Below, piece after piece: positions 55,294 to 64,000 of a DNA stretch of 64,000 nt. Origin of the DNA: Symbiodinium kawagutii. Taxonomy: Eukaryota; Sar; Dinophyceae; Suessiales; Symbiodiniaceae. Under the pieces are notes generated by a model. That model saw only the letters and a list, made by a program, of their open reading frames with translations. It was not told the origin of the DNA and did not search any database. How positions within the stretch are numbered: the first letter of the stretch is position 1; the number at the start of each line of letters is the position of its first letter. Both the position numbers and the translations under genes were made by a program. The stretch covers positions 92,522 to 156,521 of the forward strand of contig VSDK01027835.1 in the NCBI GenBank assembly GCA_009767595.1, given 5' to 3'.

Positions 55294-56314
55294 GATCATG
55301 AGATCGCTTTTAACAAATCGGGGTCATGTCTTGCCAAGCTTGTCATTTTGAGGATCAGTGGCAGCCTACAGTCCCTACAGAGGACAGATGATGCCATTGA
55401 CAATTGACGCAAAACAACTTTGACTGAGCTCCTGAACTGGAAACCTAGGACCAAAATCTGGAAGACGGCGTTCGCTTTGAGCAAGCAGTTCTGTCAGAGG
55501 ACCTGTGAAGTAACCGTTTCATTATATTTGGATTGATTAAGTTGCTCAAGATCAAGATTCAAGACTGCTTTGTTCACTCTAAACATTTTGACATTTTTGA
55601 ACCGTGCAGGAAATTATGGAAATTTGAGGACCGTGATCGAGAAGAACCCGTTTACAAGTGGCCAGCAGGCCTTGTAATTTGTAGAGGATAATGGAAAAGA
55701 TCAGTTGATGATATTTGAAGTGTGTGCAAGTCGCTTGACTGAGTGCACTTTGCAAGTTAAATTGATTGAAGGTTGCTTGGAAGCAGGGGTGCGCGCCTAG
55801 AATAGTTATTTCATACTTGGTTGCAGTGACTCAACGCTTTTTGCACACCATAGTCGACATTAATATTGACTGCTAGTAGAGAATATTCAAAAATGTCTAG
55901 GACCCTAGGGTACACGTATGTATTTAGATATCAAAGTATTTACTATTGGATGAATTACTATGTTGGTTTTTTCGTGGTTGCTGCAAATTTGGAAGTTGCA
56001 AAAACTTCGAGAAAATTGAACAAAAACAACATTGCGCACCCTATGCGCAAGTTAGAAATCTAGGATCTTGCGGTCAGGTGCCCATGGGGTCCCCAGTTTT
56101 TTTTGATTGTCTTGATTTTTTGGGAGGATGTGGAACTAGGAAAAGCGTCGAGACAACCAAAAAACAAAAAAACAACACAAAAAAAAAGATTGCCAGACCC
56201 ATGAACCCAACAATCTTGGAACCTTGAGGTCTGATGTTCTAATGTTTTTTTCCCCAACAGCGTAAACTTATGGGGTCTTCAGCCCATTTAAGCTCCGGTG
56301 TGAGCCGGTGCAGC
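55294..56314. other. Non-coding stretch
   Basis: No supported gene. A-rich runs lie near 56155-56190. Short open frames lack start or splice support. Confidence 0.5.
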
Positions 56315-56640
56315 TTCCAGGCTCAGGTTCCGGAGGTTCCGAGAGGTTCCGGGAAGTTCCGGTGCAGTTGCCAGGCAAGGTTCCGAGAGGTTTCGGAGGG
56401 TTTCGGAAGGTTCCGGGGAGTTCCGGTGCAGTTGGCCGGCAAGGTTCCGGCAAGGTTCCGGAAGGTTCCGCAAGGTCCCGGAGCGTTCCGGGGAGTTCAG
56501 GTTCCGGAAGGTTCGCGGGGTCCCGGAGCGTTCCTGCAGTTGGCAGGCAAGGTTCTGGAAGGTTCCGGAGGCTTCCGGTGCAGATGTCAGGCAAGGTTCC
56601 GGGAGGTTCCGAAAGGTTCCGGCAGGTTTGGGAAATTCTG
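56315..56640. repeat. GC-rich minisatellite (AGGTTCCGG)
   Basis: Units of 9-11 bp (AGGTTCCGG, GAAGGTTCCGG) are grouped into longer units that contain GCAGTTGCCAGGCAAGGTTC. All six frames stay open for long stretches because of the repeat, so the Pro/Glu/Arg-rich frames are not evidence of a gene. Confidence 0.9.
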
Positions 56641-56744
56641 ATGCAGTTGCTGGAGATGGGCAGTGGCTCTTGCTGTTGGGGATACCACCGTATGGATTTC
56701 ATTCTGCTCAAACCTCGAGAAAACAGAAAAAACAAACAACCAAA

Positions 56745-56924
56745 ATGTCAGACCCCAAGGATCCTCGCTGCTGTGTCAAGGTACGAAGGTAGCACTCGAT
56801 GACCGGTACGAAGGAACTCGGCGGTGCCAAATGCAGCGGTTCAAAAGAAGATATTTGGGGCGGCGGAAGGTCTTCACAGCAGGTCTTTGGTTCAGCAAAT
56901 TTTGATTTGCCCGACTTCACTTGA
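56745..56924 (+). CDS. Candidate 48-residue protein with a 33-nt intron
   Basis: ATG in an A-rich context (AACCAAAATG) starts MSDPKDPRCCVK, ending at AAG|GTACG (56780). If 56781-56813 is removed, the frame continues ELGGAKCSGSKEDIWGGGRS and ends VFGSANFDLPDFT with TGA at 56922-56924. The removed segment is bounded by an 8-bp direct repeat (GTACGAAG). The second part has good codon use. Without splicing the protein stops after 15 codons. No family is recognised. The intron is shorter than I would expect, so a chance arrangement is possible. Confidence 0.35.
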
Positions 56925-58151
56925 GGATGGTAGCAATGTAAATGGAACATCGGGCAATCATCAGATGCTTTGTGCTTGTGACTTTTCGCGGCAAGGGTGG
57001 TACTTGGAGCGCATGAAGCGGTCCTTGCCTTGCTCTCCGCAATGTATATTGAACATGAGGTGATCGTTACAGCACCTTGTAGTACTTGGGGTAGTATTTT
57101 GTAGTACATTGCAGTACCTTGTAGTATGTTGTACTGCCTTTTAGTACCTTGCTGGTTATGGGTAGCCAAAAAGATGAGTCAGATTGTTTTAGCTGGTCAT
57201 GTTCGTACCCCTACTCCGATTCCTACCGCCCCTCCTCAGCCCCTGTCAGAAAGAATTTGATAGTGATTTAGTCATTGTCAAGTGGGCCCCACAGCCAAGA
57301 AAAAGATCCACTGTGGATTAGATGTAATTCCTTGGTGAGCACCCCTCAGAAGCAGATCGGGCAGGCCAGATCCCAAAGAATTAGATCTAGAGTTCATTTT
57401 TTTACAGGCGACGCAAGCAAAAAGAAGTAAATCGTCATTCAACACTGCCAAAGGACAGGTCTCAGTAGGTAGAGGATAAAGAATTAAATCATGATGGCAT
57501 CTTATTTCTTACATTTCTTTAACTATTCTTCAACTCTATATTCATTCGACTCTTATTTCTTACGTATCTACTCCTTTTAACCTGTCTGAAACTCATTGCT
57601 ATGGGGCGCTGTGAGGGCCGAAGGTGAGTTGGGCGCTGCTGGTGCTGGTGTTGTGATGCCTATGCCTGCGGCTTTGCAAGGCTTTGCGAGCCACAAAACA
57701 CTGAGGAAATGCCTTCAAAGGTCGAGCTCCCTCAATTACTGTAAGAACGCTGCTGTAGGCTCTCCACTGCTCAAGAAGATCCGTGGTAGCCTTGCCTGTA
57801 CGTAGCAGAGTTCCTCTGTGGGGTTCCCTGTAGCGAGTTGATTTTTCGATTGTGCTCCTCAAGTTCTTCCATGTTCGGTCAGGACACGCAGTTCAGAAAG
57901 GGTCGAAACAAAGCGCAGCACCGTCAAAGACAGTAGTGGCGTGCGTTGGAAGTCGTTCCAATAGCTCGAAAGTGTGTGCATGTCGCCGTTTGGTTCACAG
58001 TGTCTTTTGGAGCCTCCCTTTTTTATTGTGGTTCTTCTTTGCCGCTGTTCCGTCGGGCAGCAAACTCAGCCTCACAATATGTCAGAACTAGCCAAGTGTT
58101 TGCCGTTGTTGAAGGTCACAGCATATGACAAGCGAGGTCTATCGAGAAGAG
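56925..58151. other. Non-coding stretch with a small repeat
   Basis: 57066-57150 contains about eight CTTGTAGTACC-type steps (a minisatellite). The remainder, including frames near 57600-58090, has no convincing gene. Confidence 0.5.
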
Positions 58152-59109
58152 ATGAAGTTTGCGCAGTGCCTTCCCCTCATTTTCCAACTCTTTTGTTCGT
58201 TGGCCTTCGAGGCGCTCCCTCCAAATCTATTGAGGGTTGATGAAGTCCTGGCTGCTTCGATCTTCTTTGGACAGGAATTTCAAGAACTTTCTCCAGACGT
58301 CTTCCTGCCCTGTTTGAGTCAAACTTCAGCTTCAGTTGGAAGGGGCACATCTAGGTGTTGTGTTGCCAAGGACGAATGTTCGGAGCACGCAGCCTGCTCT
58401 TTGCATGTTTGCAGCCGAGGGTCAGAAGGTCAAGTACATATATTGTAGTAGTGTCATTCACTCGTTCTGAGGCCCTCCAATTGCAAACGGGCACTTCCTA
58501 TCAGGACTGGCTGCTCTCGAGATCAGGCGGACAAGAAACATGCTCAAACATGAAGTGTGAGCATGAAGTAGTTGCCCTGGTCAATCAACCGCGAAGGACC
58601 TAAAGGATGCTGATGACCTGGACGCTGATGACCTGGATGATCTGCAGGATTTTGGCGATGACTCAGAGACAAGAGGTGGTGATTGTCGACGCCGCAGGTG
58701 GAGTGGAGATTGTGATACGCGCAGACGCGACGTGCCCCCACCAACCACAACTCCAAGGCCTACTTCATCCCCACCCAGGCAATACGTGCTGAAACAATTG
58801 GGTCAGAACTATTGTAAGGCACCAGAGGAGAAGGTTTGGAACCAGAATGAATGCAGAAATGCGGCACGTTACTTCCAACAAATAAATGGAAAACCGCTCC
58901 AAGAACTTGCAGTTTTTTCTGGTGATCCAAACATGGATGTTGAGGCGTCCTGGGGATGGGTGCCAGTCAGCTGCTCCCTCCAAACTGGGTGGCACAAGGG
59001 TATTGGGACCAACACAGTTGTTCAAGGCACGTATCAGGGTCACTTCAAGTCCACTGGCAAAAACACCCCGTTGGATACCCTTTACCAGTTGATCTGCCGG
59101 AAGAACTGA
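58152..59109 (+). CDS. Secreted protein: signal peptide, acidic and Pro/Thr linker, C-terminal cysteine-containing domain
   Basis: ATG 58152 gives MKFAQCLPLIFQLFCSLAFE, a good signal peptide, followed by about 70 residues with CCVAKDECSEHAACSLHVC. The donor is probably near 58430 (AAG|GTCAAG), and a small exon may lie near 58470-58560. The last exon (about 58571-59109) has an acidic stretch (DLDADDLDDLQDF), a basic RRRR stretch, a PPPTTTPRPTSSPP linker, then a compact domain with YCKAPEEKVWNQNECRNAAR, SWGWVPVSCSL and a final LICRKN, with TGA at 59107-59109. The last domain resembles an uncharacterised extracellular module I associate with dinoflagellates. An upstream in-frame ATG at 58125 is less likely because it would bury the signal peptide. 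Splicing between the two parts is not resolved. Confidence 0.5.
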
Positions 59110-59530
59110 GTTGGCATCCCGAAGTTTTGTACAGTTTCACTGTTTTTAACGCTTGTCACACCCAGGACCGACCAGTCCTGGTGTGATTGGCATGTAGGCA
59201 TCATGCAGGCACGTGATTGATTCGGCTGGCTGGTTGGAAATTGGAATTTTGCTGCGGTGGTGTGCAGTTCTTGTGCCCCTATGTGCCCTGTTTCCGAAAA
59301 CATGTCTGATTCAAATGGAACCATTCAGTTTGGTGTGGTCCAAAGCCCGCAGTGGGTTAGGGAGCATGGCATCGATAGAAGTCAGAGCTGCTGCTTTTGG
59401 CTTCAGGAAATAGTTCTATGTTGAAGCTCCTATGATTGTTTGACCCAATAGCAAATATTTCTTTCTGCAATTTCAGAATGTGGACCGAAACAGTTTGCAG
59501 CTTCAGACCAGCTCTTGTGCTAAAACAAAG
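59110..59530. other. Presumed 3' flank
   Basis: Nothing beyond short open frames. CACACCCAGGACCGACCAGTCCTGGTGTGA near 59157-59186 forms a small hairpin. Confidence 0.45.
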
Positions 59531-59728
59531 ATGTCGGCCGCATTCAATACGGGTATCAGATATGCGCAGCATGTATTGACGCGGCGACAGGATGAGACAA
59601 GGGAAACATGCGAAACTCAAATCATGCAGATCACCGAGCAGGATTTAGATCCATTTGAAATGATACAATGGGTCAATACGGGTATGAATTCAAATTTAAA
59701 CAATGCTATCGATTCAATTTTAGCGTAG
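59531..59728 (+). CDS. Small open frame, 65 residues, unrecognised
   Basis: ATG 59531 opens MSAAFNTGIRYAQHVLTRRQ and continues as a hydrophilic, helix-rich sequence to SILA and a TAG. The frame also extends upstream without a stop. Base composition is more AT-rich than in the other exons. No domain or neighbour suggests a role. It could be the last exon of an unseen gene or a chance frame. Confidence 0.3.
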   Translation: MSAAFNTGIRYAQHVLTRRQDETRETCETQIMQITEQDLDPFEMIQWVNTGMNSNLNNAIDSILA

Positions 59729-60513
59729 TACATGATTCCAGTTCGCCATGGCGGCAGAGGAGGACTGGATCATGCTTTCGTTTGAGTATGTTTGCAGCTT
59801 GAAGCCTGGTTGAAGCAGCCTTCCAAAATCCAAAATATGCACCATGAGTAGCAGTGGTGTGTGAACATTTCTTGAATTGGCCAGTGCCCTATGCTTGCTC
59901 AAACAGGTTTTGCGACGTTAGTACAGTCTTCCTCAAACCACGTTAGTATGCAATAGAAAAGAAATTGTAACATATGTGTGTTCTGATTGTTTCTGACTGA
60001 CTGCAATTTATGCTGCCATCCAACACTGGTGAAAACCTTTCCTTCGCTCGTTATTGTGTGCATGTTTGTTGTTTGAATATTGTCATCCTTGACTTGGAAA
60101 TCCACAACCGCCAAGAATGGCTTGGGCGTGTGCCACCTCGAAGAATCTGTTGGTTCTCACTGTTGTTTACTGGCACCAAACATCAGATCCATGTTTAAAA
60201 ACACACCCCATATTTCATGGTAAATCGCCAGCGAGTGTGTGGTGAGGCTAGCGGTTTCAAGTGCATCACAAGCACAATCATTCTTCGCATTATGAACCAC
60301 TAAGCCACCGAGAAACTACCAATAAATCACCAATCAACCACTATGAAACCACCAAAAAATCACCAACAAACCATTTCAATCACTAATTAACCACCCCTAA
60401 ACCACCAAGAAACCACCAATAAATCACTAACTAACCAGCATTAAACCACTCATCAACCATGGCCAAACTCACCACCATTTACGTCACCACCATGGCTCCA
60501 GTTGAGATCGCAG
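59729..60513. other. Non-coding stretch with ACCA-rich low complexity
   Basis: 60290-60475 is a run of AAACCACCAA/AATCACCAA/CACTAATTAACC steps. No exon is supported in the rest. Confidence 0.5.
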
Positions 60514-63483
60514 GATGAAGCGACCGCCCGCCGTCGGCCCTGGCACTCCGTCTACATTGCGGCTTGGCGACGCTGAGAACAGGGGAAGAACCAGCACTAG
60601 CAGGAGGGATCGCCGTTAAGAGTGGTTTAGAGTGGTTGATTATTATTATCCATTCTAGGTTAAGAGTGGTTGATTGGCGGTTGATTGGTGGTTAATCTAT
60701 GAGTGATTAGTGGCTTAGCGGTTTAATAATGGTTAATAATAGTGGTTAGAGTGGTGAATAGGATAAGATTAATAACACTAGCAGAGGGATCCATTCTTAG
60801 TGATTAAGAGTGGTTAATACTAGGGATGTTCCAACCAATTATAGGGATTACCATATTAATCGAGTGGTTAGTTGGTGGTTTAATAGGGGTTAATTGTGTT
60901 TCAACAATAGGAATGTGTTTCTGGATGTTGATGGGTATGCATGTTGATTGATGGTTCAATGGCTATGTTGATTTCTAGAAGTTCACAGTTTTGAGCACAG
61001 TGGTTTTCCCTAAAGCTTCGAAAGTGGGAAAAGGGGACATGGGTGCCCCAGCCAAATTGGGGCAAAGGGCAATGACATGACCCTTGTCTGGTCCTTGAAT
61101 CCCGTTGCACAACTTGAGGTGCTTGGCCAGGAGCAGGGAAGGGGAAAGTGAGCGGCGGGAAGGGCTCGAGCTTCTTTGTAGACATTGCACTGGACCATTT
61201 CAGTTGTTCTGGGCCACTTGGCCACAAGCTCTGCACAGGTAACATCTTTGCATTTTGTATCAACAGCATTTGGATCTGAACAGCAGCAATCCTTATGATC
61301 TATGCTCAATATGGTGGTTTCTCGTCAAAACAGGGGTACCCCCAAATCATCCTTTTTAATCATTTTGAGTATTGAACTAAACCTGGGGTTCCCTTTTTTG
61401 AGAAACCACCTTATGATTAATCTATCATCAATGACAGCTCGGATTTGTGGACCGGTGGCCGACTATTTGTGGTGCAGGAGCTCCCCTTCGATTTGGTTTT
61501 CGAGGATTTGAGACCCCAGGCGGCTGTAGCCTTGTAGCAAGCGATATCGGGGTGCTGACGTGCCAGAGAGACTTTGACCGTCAATATTTATTATTACTTA
61601 TCACAAAAACCAATCATTGTTTAGCTTGATTCATCATTGTTAATCACTGTTGGTTAAGATTCGTATTGTTAATCAACTAAGTACTGTACAGTTGGTTAAG
61701 ATCAACCACTCCTGAATCCTGTTGTTGATTGCTCAAAGATGCGAAGTGTAGTGCTGCGCTGCAGGTCCTTCAGACCTGTTTGGATGTCTTGGGTCGCAGC
61801 TTCCTTCGAAGTTGGCCCGGTGGGCCACAAGTTCGCAGCTCAGAACCTGGATCACAGGGGGGGCTGGGGCGAGTGGCATCCAGATATCTGGTTTCTCACC
61901 ATCTTTGCGGAAGATTCTCCAAAAATTCGAAGGAGGACTCTGATGTACAAAGTGAAGATGTTAGTTGTTATGCAGTTGTCAGGCGTTGATCTGGATGGGT
62001 GCCATACACAGCTGAAACCAATCGGTTGACTGGTTTAGATCGATTTGGATTGAGTCGTCGTTTTTCTGGGGTATGGGAACTCCTTCTGGGCAGGAGATGG
62101 AGGACTCCTTGAGGAGAGGCGTTGAGGCACACGCAGTTGTTGAGTCAAGGGGACCAAACATCCAGAAACCGCATGTTGTTTGAGTCGCAAGGTGTCCTGG
62201 TACGGGGAATACTTTCAGCTCACCAAAGCCTCTCAGAATGTTTCTGATTGGCAACAAGCGCTTTCAGCATCATCAAGTTGCTCACAGGATTTGTGTCAAA
62301 ATCTTGGTGTCACAACGGAAAAGCCGCCAAAAAACTAACAATCATCGACCCTGGGCGCTTCATTGGGCCCTTCCTTGGGCCCCTGAGCCATGCTAAGCCC
62401 AGCCTCGTTGTTCCGACGCCAGGAATCGGGCAGTGGCCCCGTGGCGCATGGTCTTCGTCGCAGCCAAGCGCAGGAGCTGTCAGGGCGCTTGGCGCCCTTT
62501 GTGGCCACCCAGGCGCGGTGGGGTCACCATGGTGGCTACGAGGTGGGGCCTTAACCAGCTGTAGAAGTTGGCGAACACATTTAGTGGTTGGGTTGACTAG
62601 GGTTAACTACTATGGGTCAAATTGGGTTACTACTAGATATTATAGAGGTCAATGGCTCTCACATCCATCATGGAGCAGTCCATTGTTGTCGTTCCAGGTC
62701 TCAGTGAACAGAGCAGCAGCAGAGGCGGCCGCAAGGCCGGACCTGCGCTTTGGAGATGGTGAAGCTGTGCTCTTGATGGTTGATGGTTAGGTGATGCATG
62801 GTTAATTGATGTTTATTTGATAGTTGATTGATGGTTGATTGATGTTTAATGGATCTTGAATCGATGGTTGATTGATGATTAGTTTATGGTTAATTGAGGG
62901 TTCATTGATGGTCAATGATGCTGAATTGATATACTTCATGGTTAATTGTTAGTAAATGATGGTTGGCGACTGGTTGGTTCATGGTATTGATGGGGTTGGG
63001 GTGAATGGCTGGTCGTGGTGAGGCAGAAAGTATCCAAGTCCACGGCTTACTGATCAGACGTCACCAATTCTTTGATGGCAGATCATCGTTGATGGCTCTG
63101 GTTGACCGTTGATGAACGATGTAGCATGATTAGTGTAACCATCATTCGTTCATCATCCTGAAGCAGCATCAACTAGACACCATCATCAGAAATCAACCAA
63201 CCATTAGTCATCATTAACCATTCATTCACCAAACATAATTGAACCATCAAGCAGCCATAAGGGCCATAATCCATTCATTCACCAACCATTAACCAACCAT
63301 TCTCAACGAGTTGATGACCCATGGTACCCATCTGCCAGGGAGATCTCCCAGATGGCTTCGGGGCCGGGATCCCAGTGCGATAGCACGCGCAGTGTCTTCG
63401 AGTTCGAGTCGCGGGCCGCGCAGCTCCCCGTGGCGCTGAGGCGAGGTCCGGCCTTTCTTGGCGCCCGGATCCCAGAGCTTTAA
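60514..63483 (+). CDS. Weak multi-exon candidate, unrecognised
   Basis: Several GC-rich, coding-like segments sit between acceptors and donors of the same style as in the better genes. Near 60514 is MKRPPAVGPGTPSTLRLGDA. Near 61482-61521, after GTGCAG, is ELPFDLVFEDLRPQ ending at a GC donor. Near 61767-61855 is VLQTCLDVLGRSFLRSWPGG in phase. Near 62700-62760 is RAAAEAAARPDLRFGDG. A last exon near 63312-63483 has DDPWYPSAREISQMASGPGS and ends IPEL then TAA. The final exon overlaps the dispersed repeat, so part of it may have been carried there. Joining of these exons is speculative and no domain is recognised. Confidence 0.25.
61313..61410. mobile_element. MITE-like fold-back element, copy 3 (98 bp)
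   Basis: The left end is GGTGGTTTCTCGTCAAAACA and the right end is CCCTTTTTTGAGAAACCACC. It has the same terminal design and length as the copies at 339 and 18383. The centres of the three copies differ more than their ends. Confidence 0.75.
62775..63000. repeat. GGTTGATTGATGG low-complexity tract
   Basis: Steps of TGATGGTTGATTGATGG and TTAATTGATGG. This is the reverse-complement style of the AACCATCAA tracts seen elsewhere in the window. Confidence 0.8.
63031..63378. repeat. Dispersed repeat, copy 2 (about 350 bp)
   Basis: Matches 37861-38214 in the same orientation, 25 kb away, with small indels. Its right end stays open as DDPWYPSAREISQMASGPGS, whereas copy 1 has a one-base difference in the same place (ATGGCTCGG against ATGGCTTCGG). 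Confidence 0.9.
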
Positions 63484-64000
63484 CCAACCACAGCTGCTAT
63501 AGCTGGTTAGTAGGGGATGATGACTAGCAATTATAGGGGATGTCAACTATATGGCGAGCTGGGTCAAGGCTTTAATCAACTAATTTCATGGGGGAGAATA
63601 ACCCCAACAAACTATAGGGAAAACAAGCTGGTTAATGATAGGGGAACCAGGGGGACGGGGTGAACTGACCCACAGCCAAATGAGCAGAGAAGTTGGAGAT
63701 CGAATCCATGAAGTGATGACATTTAAGCCAATGAAGCATCCACAATTAGTCATCACTTATCATCAATTCACAGCAAAACTATAGTGACAGTTGGACATTT
63801 CATTTAATCAACCATCTACAAGCATAAGTTGGAAATCAAGCATTGTTTGTAGTTCTATAAATGAAGCGAGATTAAACCATTTCCAGTCATAATCGAATTC
63901 ATGAATCATTCAACAATTATTCAACCATTTCTAATTATAGTTATGACTTACAACTGATAAGCAGAATCCGCCGAGTTGATTATCTCTGATCATTACAATC
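63484..64000. other. Non-coding end of the window
   Basis: GGGGATGATGACTAGC/CTATAGGGGA steps near 63510-63660, then AT-rich DNA with AATCATTCA/CAACCAT steps. No gene is seen. Confidence 0.5.

Noticed and set aside
56268-56735. Pro/Glu/Leu-rich proteins in the AGGTTCCGG region
   Set aside because: All frames are open because of the minisatellite.
61010-61309. Minus-strand cysteine-containing frame (CCCSDPNAVDTKCKDVTC)
   Set aside because: It looks somewhat protein-like but has no ATG in context, no recognised domain, and opposes all other genes.

Overview
The window looks like nuclear DNA of a dinoflagellate, most like the symbiotic Symbiodiniaceae. This is an inference from sequence style; no marker gene is present. 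The evidence is: sparse genes, with every confident gene on the + strand; many small exons whose acceptors are mostly AG|G; introns that begin with GC or GA as well as GT; large areas of degenerate satellite DNA; and protein types that are abundant in that group, such as UBL-ankyrin proteins, GCC2/GCC3 cysteine-rich membrane proteins, CUB-type secreted proteins and an intronless choline-transporter-like protein. No tRNA, rRNA, CRISPR array or bacterial-type operon was seen.

Layout. 0-5 kb: repeats, a 5'-truncated intron-free copy (1563-2861, frameshifted) of the receptor gene at 48.8-54.4 kb, and one terminal exon (4908-5036). 5.48-7.38 kb: single-exon choline-transporter-like gene. 7.4-18.7 kb: mostly non-coding, with a GGGATAATA satellite (9.8-10.1 kb), a tandem array of degenerate protein-kinase exons (10.5-12.6 kb), purine and GTT/GTGGTT microsatellites, and a 100-bp MITE.

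18.75-34.01 kb: a large multi-exon gene that I could splice by reading frame. It encodes three cytochrome b5-like domains, a coiled coil with a UVR-like motif, and a C-terminal four-histidine bacterial-type cytochrome b561 membrane domain. Its last intron (3.5 kb) is filled with tandem repeats. This is the most interesting object in the window and could be a multi-haem electron-transfer protein.

35.0-36.8 kb: single-exon UBL-ankyrin protein. 38.6-39.9 kb: a signal peptide, a CUB-like domain and a second cysteine-containing domain; its 3' end was not found. 40.7-48.35 kb: a satellite mosaic of at least five families, with one assembly gap (44480-44631). 48.8-54.45 kb: cysteine-rich multi-pass membrane protein, five exons. 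54.5-55.3 kb: a recent 480-bp-period duplication. 56.3-59.7 kb: a GC-rich minisatellite and several small or secreted protein candidates. 60.3-63.5 kb: AACCA-rich low-complexity DNA with weak exon candidates, another MITE, and a dispersed repeat shared with 37.9-38.2 kb.

The genes look like independent transcription units, not a pathway. What joins them is mechanism: exon and domain duplication, loss of introns by retroposition, and growth of satellites inside introns and between genes.
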